The position numbers and the translations under genes are program-made. Positions 12,261 through 24,169 of a stretch of DNA of 64,000 bases are shown piece after piece. Source of the stretch: Prosopocoilus inquinatus (taxonomy: Eukaryota > Arthropoda > Insecta > Coleoptera > Lucanidae); contig CM069872.1 in NCBI GenBank assembly GCA_036172665.1, forward strand, positions 25,300,001 to 25,364,000. Direction: 5' to 3'. The first letter of the stretch is position 1. Each line of letters starts with the position of its first letter. The notes beneath the pieces were generated by a model. That model ran no database searches. It was not told where the DNA came from and saw only the letters and a list, made by a program, of their open reading frames with translations.

Positions 12261-12370
12261 CCCGATTTCTTCACCTCCTGATAAATTTATCTGTCACATA
12301 TTATCCTTGGAAACCATTGTATCGATAATAGTTTCCGAGGATATTACCTGGCAGATAAACTTATCAAGAC
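12261..12370. repeat. Terminal sequence shared with the MITE at 57866-57975
   Basis: Starts CCCGATTTCTTCACCTCCTG and matches the left half of the small MITE at 57.9 kb, including the TTATCCTTGGAAAC block. Here it is joined to a longer coding-like block, so it may be the end of the parent element. Confidence 0.55.
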
Positions 12371-13060
12371 TTGTTACGATTTTTTCTTGTGCTGGTGAAG
12401 TGTGATTACAATCTTCGGTATGACTCCGGTTTTCGGCCGTTAGATTGCGTGTGACTTTCCGTTTTGAGGCAAGTTTGCGACACGCTTGGGTGTACGCGGC
12501 GTACGTTGCTTGGCGTCTCTTGGTATTATACGCTGACACAAGGTGGACGGTTGATTTTGTTTGTTGTGATAAAAGCTTGTGTGTACCCTCCTTTTTCGGG
12601 TTCTATCACCTCGAGGGAGTTTTCCCCGTTTGTTCTTAAGGTCACTGTTGCGGATCTGTCGACGTCTGATTCCTTGGGGCTCGTTGGTTCGCAGGCGAGG
12701 TGAGTCGTTTTTTGTCCTTTCCCATCTCTGCTGTACGTACGCCATTTGTTGACCACGTGTCGTTGTATTAATTTGATGTTGTTTCCCTTTTCTAAAGCAA
12801 CTTGGTACGAGGCCTATTTCCTGCCCCTCTGATTGTGAGGTAGCCGCTTTGAAACAAGCTTGTGAATCCGGCGCCACATTCCATCTCCGTTCTTTTGTGT
12901 CGTTGACGTTTCGAGAACACGTCAACGCCCGAAAACATTGTAGCCGGGATAAGCTGTGGCGAGCGGAATTTTCTCACCACAACTTTGGCGTTGCGTCGAA
13001 CGTCGCGTTGGCACGTGGTTGTTGTGTCCTCGCACCGGCTTTTGAATTCTTGCGGCGGTG
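12294..13060 (-). pseudogene. Coding-like minus-strand block, unidentified
   Basis: Overlapping minus-strand frames can be stitched with a frameshift near 12535 into one Lys/Arg/Thr-rich product that stops about 33 bases inside the element end at 12261. The position next to a terminal sequence suggests a transposon-encoded protein. I see no catalytic motif and cannot name it. Confidence 0.3.
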
Positions 13061-13500
13061 ACCTTACTTTGATTTTGCCCCTTCCCCCAGTTTGTTCAAA
13101 TTTTTGGGGTTTTCCGTATAATTCTTCACTTGATTGTTTGCCTTGTTCAGTTTTCTTGTTTTAATGTACGAGTTTCTCAGAGCTAAAGTTCCTTCAAAGC
13201 AGAAGTTTTATTTGTTAATAATTTTTTTAAACGTTTTCCGCGTCACGCGTATTTTGTTTATGTTGCGCTTTTGTGGATGTTAAAATCTCCTACAAGTTAA
13301 TAAATGTAATAGCATAACATTTAATAACTTGCGCGCAGACGTCAAAGTACTCTCGCAGAGGCAACAATTGCCTTGTTTTGGGCGTTGTTCTATTTATTTT
13401 TTCAAATAAGAAAACGGCAAAGCACCTCTTCTGTGCGTCTGTTTTGTTTTGTAAATCTTTTTGGCGATCGCCTGAGTGAATAAACTGATTTTTGGCCGTA

Positions 13501-15947
13501 ACGAACTTTGTTCATTTTTGGGGTACCATTTTAAGAATTTTGGGTTTGTCTATACTTCGCCTTTTGGGGAACGCTGTTGAGGAAGCAGGTCCAAGGGGGT
13601 TGCCCTTGACGAGAACGTCTAAGAACACACCTTCCTGTCCGTGTGTTCAGGATACACTGGGGTCAAACGCGTTGAACTCTCGTTACGAGTTGACAAACGA
13701 GAGAGAGGAGACAGTGCATCAGAAATTAAATTTATTACATATAAAATTGTTAATTCGATTTTTTTTTTCAGTAAAGAAATATTTGGATTTTAAAGTAAAA
13801 TAAGTCAAATTATATTTTTTGAACTGCCTTAGTCACATTCAATAAAATATAGTTCAGTATTAGTTTTTATGTTGTCTTTTGCAACAGAAAACCTTGTGTT
13901 CCTTACGACAATTTTGATGTGTGTAGTTGCGTGCAAAAGTGGGACCTTAACCTGAAAAATATTAGTATCACATGATCTTCCGACAAAGTAATTGAAACTA
14001 ATCATACACGCTTCGAGAGTACTTGAAATTTTTAATAATTGAAGTGTTTTCTGGAAGCGAATTGTCAATTTAGAATGCATTTTATTACTTATAAATTATT
14101 ATTCAAACAAAAATAATCACAATATAAGAGATCCAAAAGAAAAATTCTTACGATTTACTGTGATTAGAGTTGGGAAAACTATAAGTGAAAAATACTTTCT
14201 ACTGTATATTACGTCTCGGGCGTCATTCCTACGTAATTAAACACAGATTCAAGTAATAAAAAGATATTTCTCCCATAAAATATAAATGGATGGCGCTACT
14301 TTTATTTGAAACTTCCTACATTCTAGCCGTTGCTGCTCAAGCTGTTCAACTTTATTTATTTCTTCATACAGGTTTCTGTTCAACTTTATTTAATTCAAAA
14401 TTGAATTTTTTTCGTAATGTTATTTCTTAAATTTTTCTTAGCGTTTTCCAATTGCTTTCCCACAAATAAAGAGAACGAAGTTACGATCCAGGGTAACAGG
14501 TGGCACCACAAATGATAACGCCTTCCTTGTGTTCTTTTTCAGTTTTTAGCTTTGAATCTTAATTTGAATCCTCCCAGTTTTAATTTGAAGACGATTTAGT
14601 AAATTTCTTCTTTTTTCTTTCCTTTCTTACTTATTTCAGACGTATGTAGATATAGTCTGTATTCAAAAATATAGTAAATATACGCTCATAAAATATCTCT
14701 GAAGTCTGTCTATGAGAAATAAGTTTTTCACTTTCCTGCGTCTGTGAATTTCTTTTTAGAAATCAAGAAAATGTAAAACTGTAAATATGCTTGCAAATAA
14801 CAATTTTGATTTCTTACTTTGAGTGATCGGTATAGGGTTCACTTTTTAAGGTGCCTACACATCCCTTAAGGTCTGTATACACCGTTGTTCTGAAGATATT
14901 TTTAAGACATTAAATTGCAGCTTAAATTGAATCATTTTCTTTAGTCCTTTCCTCATCTCCGATTAAATGACGCTCATTTATTTTTGTGTTTAAGTAAGAC
15001 CCACACCCGCACCACTTTAGCTGCTGGGTGTGCAAATCTTGTTTCTACTTAGGTAGGTAGTACATAATATATGGTATTTGTTTATTTTATGTGGCTGTCA
15101 GTATTTCTCCTGTTGTTCGGTGCCTCTTACTTTCTGATTTCCTTAAATATTTGCCAGGTTGCTCGCCGGTGGTCGCGAAATTATATCTCATAACCATATC
15201 TTGACATCAGCGTGCTATAAAACATTTCCCCAGTTTCCCCATAAAATATTAATTCAATCACTCAATGCATTTAATGTGTAACAGAACAGATACAGCGATC
15301 TCACATATTTTTTTTGTGGCCTTCCAATTTATGAGGAAGACTTCACAATTTTTAATAGAATTTATTACTGATTTGATTACTTTTGGAGCACTGACATGCA
15401 TTGTACAAGGTGTATTTATTTTTTATTAGTTTTTTGCTGTTAGATTAATTGCTACAGAATAATTCCACCTATTAATTACCCTTACAGAAATTGAATCTCT
15501 GTATTTATAGCAAGTTAGCCAATAAAACTATGTGTTGTTTATGGGAGACAATACGCAGCATTGATTTCTTCACTTTGCATTCCCATTTGTGTCTAATCTC
15601 TCCTACGCGGAAGACTGTTCGGTTATTGAAAATACATGATAAATGTATGTTGTGGATCTCCAATTAGACTACATAAGGCAAAATTAAAAACCATTCGACT
15701 TTGTAAACTCATTAAAGTTAAAAACACTTCAATTATTATTTATTACATATACCCGGAGAAAAATACATGTAATGAAATTTTCATGGGACTACGAATTTAT
15801 TTGTTTCAACCAAATATACAACATTCTTTTGTTTCAAAACAGATTTATTTGATTCGACAAATATTTATTTAAATTAAAAAAAATATATATACAGTATCGC
15901 CCAAATCACTAACCACTAACTTGTTATACCGCCTGAATGGTCGCTAA
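13501..15947. other. No recognised feature
   Basis: AT-rich DNA with a few frames under 105 codons and no domain. The frame at 13829-14080 on the minus strand is too short and isolated to support. Confidence 0.4.
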
Positions 15948-16433
15948 TCGGAAAATACTAATCTTTAAGGCAAAATTGAAAAATGTATCGTCCAATTTGC
16001 AAATTTTTGCACTGGATATTTGATAAGGAGAAGATTCTCCGAGATAAAACGCTCTTTCCTAAAGCGCTCTTAACTTATGGTGTGGGTGTGATTTGCTCTC
16101 ATCTGTAGGTTGTTTTTTGACGGTTTATACATTATATATATATATATATATCCTGAAAAATCCTGAAAAATAAAATAAGAGATATATATATATATATATC
16201 TCTCTTATTTTATTTTTCAGGATTTTTCAGGATATATATATATATATAATGTATAAAGGAGAAGATTCTCCGAGATAAAACGCTCTTTCCTAATCTTTAA
16301 GGCAAAATTGAAAAATGTATCGTCCAATTTGCAAATTTTTGCACTGGATATTTGATAAGGAGAAGATTCTCCGAGATAAAACGCTCTTTCCTAAAGCGCT
16401 CTTAACTTATGGTGTGGGTGTGATTTGCTCTCA

Positions 16434-16469
<36 letters not shown>

Positions 16470-16697
16470 TATTTTATTTTTCAGGATTTTTCAGGATATA
16501 TATATATATATAATGTATAAACCGTCAAAAAACAACCTACAGATGAGAGCAAATCACACCCACACCATAAGTTAAGAGCGCTTTAGGAAAGAGCGTTTTA
16601 TCTCGGAGAATCTTCTCCTTATCAAATATCCAGTGCAAAAATTTGCAAATTGGACGATACATTTTTCAATTTTGCCTTAAAGATTAGTATTTTCCGA
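15948..16697. repeat. Three-armed palindrome
   Basis: A segment of about 185 bases beginning TCGGAAAATACTAATC appears three times: direct at 15948-16134, direct without its first few bases at 16287-16437, and inverted at 16513-16697. TA runs and CAGGATTTTTCAGG blocks lie between. The outer two arms form a near-perfect hairpin. Both arms carry GGAGAAGATTCTCC, itself a palindrome. No protein is encoded. Confidence 0.75.
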
Positions 16698-16704
16698 TAA
16701 AATA

Positions 16705-16740
<36 letters not shown>

Positions 16741-16744
16741 TATT

Positions 16745-16930
16745 TTATTTTTCAGGATTTTTAGGTATCAAATAACAGAGAATTATATACTTATTTATTC
16801 GTCAGAATAAGAACTTTTTTCGGGTCTTTGGACTATTTATTTCTGTATTTCCGTGTTGTTTGGTTAACTCTTATTTGTAAAGTTTTTCTGACGGTTAATT
16901 TTAAGTGTTTACATATTAATTTATATTTGG
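16745..16930 (+). repeat. Dispersed repeat, left of the DD41D element
   Basis: Starts AGGATTTTTAGGTATC and runs through CGGGTCTTTGGACTATTTAT. A close direct copy lies at 20690-20877 and a partial one at 41556-41640. The first two flank the DD41D element. Confidence 0.7.
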
Positions 16931-18355
16931 TTGTTTTTTGACGATTTATACATAATATACAGTGACCGCCAGAAAATTCGCACCATATGGGAATTTTCTT
17001 TATTATTGATTTTTTTTTTTAACTTTTTGCGCCATCAGTTTGTGCATATTCGATAACCAAATATAAGTCGCACAGATCCAGAGAGCAATTTATAGTCTGG
17101 ATAAAAACGGTAGTTATTTAAAATGCGAAAATTAAAAAAGTGTTATAGTTTGGGATTTTTGGACATATTAGGCAAAATTTTAGGAAGATGCAATAAGTCT
17201 TCATAAAATGTGTCGTTTGGTGCTGAGACAAAACTTTCTGCGGCGTAATATTTCAAGAAAAAGAACATTTTTAATTTTCTTAGTATTGTTCAAGATGTGA
17301 AGCAGTAAAGGACACGGACACATGGTACTTAACTCTTGTGAGTGGATAGCTTACTTATTTATATCCATAAAAAATACCGAAAAGAGTAAAATTTGCTATT
17401 GAGTTTTAATTGTTGCACGAATAAGAAAATTTGAAACGATTTTTCGCGTTTCTGGTGCAAGGCCTTTTCTACATAAAATTTTATCTTATCGTTTTAATTT
17501 CTCAATAATACAATTCTAATAACCCGAATTTACCCTAAACAGACCAATAATTGCGAAAATTTCCTTTACTTTTTATTTTGGAGCCGTTTAATATCCGTAC
17601 ATAAAAAATCGACACTTTTCATAGAAGCCATGAGGTACTTACTGTAAAAAACAAAATATACTGGAAGAGTAGATAATTTAGCGGTATTGTGTACGTCTTG
17701 CATCGAAAATTTTGGTGCACATTAAGCAAACACATTAATAAATTGGAATTATTTTAATTGTGGTTACGTATCACGTATGTACACTTGCTTGCAATAAAAT
17801 CGCGTACACCTTCAAAATCAAGTAGCCGAATTTTTACCTATTTTCTGCTTTGTAAATGGGTATTTTGAGAATTTTGTCATGTTTCCAAACGTACAGGTTA
17901 AGAACGGAGATTGAAATGATAACTATTTTACCTGGTATGAGTCAGACAGTATGATGTGTTCAATAAATATTACGCCATTCCAAATATTTAACGGCCCATA
18001 AATGTAATTTAATCGAAGTAGAATTGTCGACTGCTTATGTTCTGCTATTAGTATATTTTTTTTAACACTTGACAAGAGTTTTCAAAGTTGAATTTGTAAT
18101 TTTCGGCGTGTTGGTGACAAGAGTATTGGAAAAGTTGTTAAAACATGGAATCCCTTGAGGTTTATATTGGATTTTCTCTTAATTCGGAAGGACATTATCC
18201 GAATCATGAGTCCATACTTTTGGACATCTATCTCCAACCATCTGTTGTATTTGCAAATTTTTCTGCTTCCCACTATTATTTGTGCATCATAGTGTTTTTA
18301 TTTAAGTTATAATAATTTGCTACTACTGAGAATCACTATTCGTCTTCTAATGCTT

Positions 18356-18652
18356 GTTTATACAGTCGCTAAAACTAAAAATTAATTAAAACTATGCAAA
18401 AGTTTCCGTTTATATAAGCAAAAATTACGCATGCTCGTTGCACACCTAGCTGTGAAAATTCCGTGGAGGAAGTATTAACTGGTACAGTCAAATTTACGGT
18501 CATCCCGCCTTTTCCACTAAGAATTGAAATAAACGAATTCTTAATTTTTAGTGAAGTTGTATAAACCGCTTCGTATCAGTACAGCCTTTTAATTTCTTAG
18601 TTGATAGTTAATAATGTTTAGTTATTAGTTTTAATGACTGTATAAACAACAC
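18356..18652. mobile_element. MITE with GTTTATACAGT ends
   Basis: The ends are GTTTATACAGTCGCTAAAAC and the complement of GTTTATACAGTCATTAAAAC. The interior includes TACGCATGCTCGTTGCACAC. A second copy lies at 57503-57817. It carries no coding capacity. I could not fix the target duplication. Confidence 0.75.
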
Positions 18653-18946
18653 AACTTATTCGTTTCCTGTCAGTCTGAATTTTAATTATTTGACACTGAC
18701 AAATTAAATCTCAAGACCAACTTAATACAACGAAAAGCAGGTGTACGCGATTTTTTTGCAAGCCGCAGTAGGTACATGGAGAAGTAGCTATATCAGCGAC
18801 ATATTGACAAACATATTTCTCACACTACAAATGAAAGCATTTTAGCAAAGCTTAAAATAATACAAATAACGAGTCTTTCTAATAAATAAACTTAATTCTA
18901 ATTAATAAACTTAACTATCATAACTTATAAAAAAAAACAGAAGACA

Positions 18947-19970
18947 TCACATTTCAACAAAACCTCCTTCACGCTCTATGCACAATACAGTTCGATCATG
19001 TAATTCCCTTGCTACGTTTCTTAAAAACTCAGGTGGAATTTGCCTCACATATGTTCTTATGACTTCTTCAAGATGATTAATATTTCTAAGAGGCCGACGC
19101 TTGTAAACTTCGTTTTTTAAGTAGCCCCAAAGGAAAAAGTCACATGGTGTCAAATCTGGTGAACGTGGTGCTCATGTAATTTCTGAAAATCTTCCTATCC
19201 ATCTTCCAGGAAATAGATTATCCAAGACGTTACGAATTTCAATTGTGCTATGAGCATGGGCACCATCTAATTGAAAGAACATATTCCTTCGTAATTCTAA
19301 TGGTAAACTTTGAAGTTCGTCAAAAAATTCGTTTTCCAAAAAATTTAATTATCTTTCAGAGTTGAGATTTTCTCTAAAAAAATACGGTCAAATAATTTCG
19401 TTGTTAAAAATTCCGTACCAGACGTTTGTTTTAGAATAATACTGGTCTCGTCCTTGAATTGTAAAATGTGGATTTTCGTCTGCCCAGCACCTACAATTTT
19501 GCGAACTTACAACACTATCAGAAGAAAAAGTGGACTCGTCACTGAAAAGTGGATATTTAGCAAACGATCTTTGTTCTTCCAATTGACCTTGAAACCAAAA
19601 ACTAAGAAAGGCGTTTTTCGAAGTCTCTATCTGAATTTTTTTTTTAATTCTTCGTACGGATGTAATCGACGTGTTATTATTACGGACTACGTCCGACACA
19701 AAAGTCCTAGGAGCTTCAACAACAGTTTGAATTATATTTAATTGTGTGCCTTCGTTGGTAATTCAATTAACGTGAGATTTTTTAAAACAATTTTGAACAG
19801 GCCCTGAACTTTTAAACTTTGCTAAAATTCTTCCAACTGTGGCATTGGGAAATATTTTTGTCAGAATGTTTCTGATTAAAAATTTCTGCTGCTTCCCTGT
19901 GTGTTCTGTAATTATCGCCAACTATGAAAATAATTTCAATTTTTTCTTGAGTTGTTAGAGAAACAGGCAT
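18947..19970 (-). pseudogene. Broken DD41D Tc1/mariner transposase
   Basis: The remnant runs about 341 codons from an ATG at 19970, near the usual family length. The N-terminus (LTTQEKIEIIF, then NYRTHREAAEIFN and ATVGRILAKF) is the helix-turn-helix region. Three acidic residues can be found in fragments: LFSDESTF, FQLDGAHAH and TPCDFFLWGY. Between the second and third Asp there are 41 residues, which places it in the DD41D group. It is dead: there is a frameshift after FNQKHSD, more in the middle, and a stop just before the third Asp. Confidence 0.8.
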
Positions 19971-20689
19971 ATTTGTACTTCGGAGTTTTGAAGATGCACG
20001 TAAACAATACTGCTAAGTATCTAATCTTGCAGTTTTTTATTTTTTTGGCAGTAAGTACCTCATGGCTACTATGAAAAATGTCGAGTTTTATGTACGGATG
20101 TTATACGGCTCCAAAATAAAAAGTAAAGGAAATTCTCGCAATTATTGGTCTGTTTAGGGTAAATTGGGGTTATCAGAAACGCGAAAAATAGTTTCAAATT
20201 TTCTTATGCGTTACTGTTAAGAACTCAACAGCAAATTTCACTCTTTTAGGTATTTTTTTATGGATATAAATGAGTAAGCTATCCACTCACAAGTGTTAAG
20301 TACCATGTGTCCATTTACTGCTTCACATCTTGAACAATACTAAGAAAATTAAAAATGTTCTTTTTCTTGAAATATTATGCCGCAGAAAGTTTTGTCTCAG
20401 CACCAAACGACACATTTTATGAAGACTTATTGCATCCTCCTAAAATTTTGCCAAATATGTCCAAAAATCCCAAACTATAACACTTTTTTAATTTTCGCAT
20501 TTTAAATAACTACCGTTTTTATCCAGACTATAAATTGCTCTCTGGATCTGTGCAACTTATATTTGGTTATCGAATAAGCACAAACTGATGGCGCAAAAAT
20601 GTTTTTAAAAAAATCAATAAAAAATTTTCGCAAATGGTGCGAACTTTTTGGCGATCACTGTATATATTTTATTTTATTTTCAGGATTTT

Positions 20690-20877
20690 TAGGTATCATT
20701 TTCAGGATTTTTAGGTATTAAATAACAGTGAATTCATACTTATTTATTCGTTAGAATGAGAACTTTTTTCGGGTCTTTGGACTATTTATTTCCGTATTTC
20801 CGTGTTGTTTGGTTAGCTCTTATTTGTAAGCTTTTTCTGACGGTTAATTTTAGATGTTTACATATTAATTTATATTT
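20690..20877 (+). repeat. Dispersed repeat, right of the DD41D element
   Basis: Direct copy of 16745-16930 with a few substitutions. It is preceded by an extra CAGGATTTTTAGGTAT unit. Confidence 0.7.
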
Positions 20878-21211
20878 ACTTACATTTAGATACATACACC
20901 GTGTTGAATCGCTTTTCAGACATAGCAACATAGCATGTAAAACTAAATATTTGCAATTATTTGCGCTCTTGTAACTTTTAGAGCAAAATGGCAAACGAAA
21001 ATATTGTTTGGAATATTAAAATGCACTTAATATCAAATTTACAACTTTAAATTTCGCAACCATTTTCTTTTAAAATGGTAAAATCTTCTGAAAAATGCAC
21101 TTAATCTTCTAACAAGTTAGCTATGTTTAACTAGAAGGTTTCCGCGGTCGTCGTCTATCGTTGAATTCCTGGCTTTGGGTTGGAACCGCGTCTCCTGGGA
21201 TTTCTTCTACT

Positions 21212-21253
21212 GCCGACGTTTCGTTCTCCATTGCAGAAGAACTTCATCAGGGC
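21212..21253 (-). ncRNA. Hammerhead ribozyme motif (Penelope type)
   Basis: Reading the minus strand: GCC, then the core CTGATGA, an extra A, a stem II of GTTCT with AGAAC, then GAAA, a minimal stem III (AC with GT) and the cleavage base C, then GGC pairing with the first GCC. All conserved core bases are present. The extra base before stem II and the very short stems I and III suggest weak or dimer-dependent activity. Hammerheads of this kind are known from Penelope-like elements. Confidence 0.6.
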
Positions 21254-21332
21254 GGCTGCTGCTGCTGCTGGTGGTCTCGCTGCTGCTTCTCGTTGCTGAG
21301 ACTGAGATACACTGCCAGTCGCTACAGCTTAC

Positions 21333-21746
21333 CTACTTCATATCCACATCAAATCCAATTACTTATCTGTAACAAAACTTTCAAACTACCTACCCTCCAC
21401 AAAAGACCGTATTTCCTTACAATCCGAAGGCGTGTATCGAATTCCATGTTCCTGTGGACGTGTATACATCGGTGAGACGAAACAATCGGTCAGCACTCGT
21501 GTTTCTGAACATGAACGCTGTACCAGACTACCACAAACGACTGGCTCCGCCCTAGCTGAACGCAAACTAGAAACCGGTCACCAAATCCAATTTTCCGACA
21601 CAAAACTCCTAGCCCGCTCATCTCATTTCTTTAATCGTAAAATCCGTGAATCTATAGAAATTTTCAAACACCCCAATAACTCAAACCGTGATAATGACTT
21701 CTACCTTCACAATACCTTTTGTCATTTTAAAAGAAACTGGCTGTGA
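21333..21746 (+). pseudogene. Penelope-like GIY-YIG endonuclease domain (C-terminal fragment)
   Basis: The frame is open from at least 21333 to the stop at 21746. After SEGVYRIPCSCG comes RVYIGET, the GIY-YIG core, followed by VSTRVSEHERC with the conserved Arg and by LAERKLETGHQ. The CSC pair just before the core matches the zinc-finger-like CCHH motif of Penelope-like endonucleases. This domain nicks DNA at the target site so that reverse transcription can begin. The upstream reverse transcriptase is absent, so the copy is 5'-truncated and inactive, although this domain shows no stop. Confidence 0.85.
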
Positions 21747-22109
21747 AATTTAAGGTTTTAAATATTATATTAGGTGCACTTTAATGTTTTGAACAATATT
21801 TTCCTCTGCCGTTTTACCGTTTTACTTAGTTTTACATGCTATTTTGATATGTCTGAAGAACGATTCAACACATTGTATATCTTTTAGGATGATTAGATTG
21901 TTAATTTTTACATTTTTATGATTTTATTACGATGATTAGGTTGTCTTTAGATCTGTTCAAGTGCTTTTAAGTTGGTAGCGTACTGAAGATGGCAACTTAG
22001 CTGCCGAAATACGTACCTACGAATATAAAATTATTGTGGGGGAGATTAATTTAAATTATTTCTTAAACCACAGTCTCCTTTACTATTTTAGTAAAAATAA
22101 TTAAGAAAA

Positions 22110-22260
22110 AGTACTGGAAGACGTGATTATGCAACACCAAATTTTGACGTTACATTTGACAGCTTCGGAGTTGAACTTAGAAGTGACATGCATGCGACGA
22201 ACAAATTCTCGATCATAGCCTACTTAACTAGATTTTTATTTAGACACTCGCTATTTGAGA
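22110..22260 (+). repeat. Dispersed repeat (three copies in window)
   Basis: Contains GACGTTACATTTGACAGC and AACAAATTCTCGA. It recurs inverted at 56940-57060 and direct at 57976-58075. No function recognised. Confidence 0.6.
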
Positions 22261-22374
22261 TTTTTTAAATCAAAAATTTTCATTTTCTTTTGAAGATATT
22301 TCAGAAACAAATAAAGGAATTTTTTTTGACACTATCAGAGATCCCAAAATAGCGCAACTTTTTTTGTATTTATT

Positions 22375-22475
22375 ATAATGAATAGATAAAACAGCGACCT
22401 CCTACGATCGTCTTTTGACCAAACATTGCAGTAGGATAAGCATTTATTATAGTTTATGAGATCCCCATGGTGAGT
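22375..22475 (-). repeat. Old fragment of the hammerhead satellite
   Basis: GATAAAACAGCGACCTCC and AACATTGCAGTAGGATAAGC match the antisense monomer of the 309-bp repeat with many changes. It lacks the ribozyme part. It shows that the family has older members outside the arrays. Confidence 0.6.
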
Positions 22476-22892
22476 CCTGAATTAGTTGTAACCAGGGTTG
22501 GGATTTGCGGTTTTCAACGTTTTTTTACATTTTACGTGTAAGAATTGTAAAATACGTAAAAACGACTGCAAAGTCAGGTTATGGTCATACAGTGTTGGCG
22601 TGTTATAACTGTTTACGTAGTGTAGCAGTGCAGTTGTGTTCAGTTGCTTTCAATTTCAGTGAGGTTATGCTCATAAAGTGTTAATGTGTTAGTACAGCAC
22701 TGCGTAACGTGGAAGTGCAGTTGTGTTTAGATGCTTTCAGTTTTCATTTATTACTTTTAAACATGCCTAAAGCAATAAAAAAAACCAGTACGGGTGGAAG
22801 GCCTCATGGTCTAGAATATTCTAAATTAGGTTTTGAATACATCCATCCAGCATGGAAAAATATACAATGCCAAACGCAAATACTGCAATATA
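22476..22892 (+). other. Diverged tandem pair followed by a short ORF
   Basis: Two related units of about 85 bases (22575-22662 and 22663-22745) share GGTTATG, CATA.AGTGTT and AGTGCAGTTGTGTT. A frame starting at the ATG at 22763 gives MPKAIKKTSTGGRPHG, like the basic start of some transposases, but is cut off by the element at 22893. Unidentified. Confidence 0.35.
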
Positions 22893-24111
22893 CAGGGTGT
22901 TCTTTTACTGTGTGAAAATAAGAAAACCTAGTATAAGTATGTGAAACGCTACCTTCTGCGCGTATTTTCAGGTGACTACCGATTTATAGTCAAAAAAATT
23001 AGGAGGTTCTACTTGTTTGAAACTGCTGAAATGTGAGAGAGAAACATTAAGCAAGGTCATTGATGCCTTCCTCTGTAGTCAGTGGCCCACACACAGCGCC
23101 GATCATAAAAAGAGTCCCGCATTTAAACTCATTCTCCAGCGTTTCGTAATAAAAATCATTGATATCGTTTATCACAAGGCGCGGGCTCTATGTGCGTTTC
23201 CACAGACTTGTCCATACATATCTCTTTTTTCATGATTTGTAAATTCCATTACGATCTTAATATGCGTTTTTACGAATCAAAAGTTTATGTTCGTTTGTCA
23301 AATTTTTCGTAACTGCAGAACGCTAATGTAATAGTGCCCCACCTTAAACGCGTTACAGCGGCCTCCGTTGTAAAAACATAAAAAATTGCCGTAATAAAAA
23401 GCATCAAAAGAAATGCGAAACTGCGACTTTACCGAATGCATACAAAAATATTTTAAGATACTAATCAATTTGTAAATTTTGGAATTTGCAATGCAAGCGC
23501 GTTAAAAATGCTTTACTTGGCCGAACTTCATAACTGAATTAATAGAAATTGTAAACTTAATGTCAGTCATATTGGTAGTGAGCACATATCAGTTTTAACA
23601 GCTATTTTATTCTCCCCAGTGTGATTACATAAAGCGGCCGATTTTAAACTGTACAAACAGTAGATAAATTACTACTTTATCTTAAAGTTTCTTTATTAAA
23701 CTAAAGAAATCTTAATCTATTTAATTAGAAATGGAAAGGCAATTTATTACTTGTGAGGGTAAAATATCTGAAAATAAACGATGAATGACGGTGATGTCAT
23801 TATTTAACTCATCCGCATTTTTTGCAGTAATTATAATCGCCGGTTTATAATTTGAAAATACCTCAAATTGTAATTACTTGGAGCGAAGTGGCACTTGTTT
23901 TAATTAACCCAGGCGCTTTGTGAGCCCGTTTAAAATGTACCATCTAGTCGTTAGCTATGCCAGCAGTTCCCAAACGGTTTGGTGAAAATTTTCCAATGCA
24001 TTTTTCTCGAAAACTATTAACTTAGTGTTAAGGGCATATAAGTTTAATCGTTGCTATTTATGGTGATGTATTACAGGTTTAAATATTTGCGCACAGTAAA
24101 AGAACACCCTG
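22893..24111. mobile_element. TA-flanked non-autonomous element, 1.2 kb
   Basis: The left end is CAGGGTGTTCTTTTACTGTG and the right end its exact complement, with TA on both sides (22891-22892, 24112-24113). The inverted repeats are about 21-25 bases. The interior has no domain I recognise. Confidence 0.7.
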
Positions 24112-24169
24112 TACATAACCCAATCCGAAATAGACTCACCTTATAAAATCTAAAGAACTCGTGAATATA

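Larger units (their letters stand above)
10291..13500. other. GC-richer unclassified segment
   Basis: Base composition differs from the surroundings and several frames stay open for 60-160 codons on both strands, but none shows a known domain. It contains the 249-bp repeat, a diverged tandem repeat and an element end, listed separately. It is probably an old composite transposon. Confidence 0.3.
16960..20660 (-). mobile_element. Tc1/mariner element, DD41D (rosa/VISITOR-like), with long inverted repeats
   Basis: The ends are CAGTGACCGCCAGAAAATTC at the left and the complement of CAGTGATCGCCAAAAAGTTC at the right, with TA on both sides (16958-16959, 20661-20662). The inverted arms extend about 620-700 bases (16960 to about 17660; about 20035 to 20660), much longer than usual for the superfamily. 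The transposase remnant at 18947-19970 reads on the minus strand. A MITE (18356-18652) sits between the left arm and the gene. Confidence 0.85.
20885..22095 (+). mobile_element. Penelope-like retroelement remnant (GIY-YIG type), with inverted tail
   Basis: The coding remnant (21333-21746) lies on the plus strand with its 3' region to about 22095. The 3' region just after the stop (21714-21880) also appears inverted at 20890-21085, so the left part of the locus is a second piece in the opposite direction. Such partly inverted copies are typical of Penelope-like elements. A hammerhead motif lies at 21212-21253 on the minus strand and a damaged one at 21975-22020 on the plus strand. The reverse transcriptase is missing. 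Confidence 0.8.

Noticed and set aside
12440..13061. Several overlapping genes on both strands
   Set aside because: The frames overlap in opposite directions in GC-richer DNA. At most one minus-strand product is plausible, and it is listed with low confidence.
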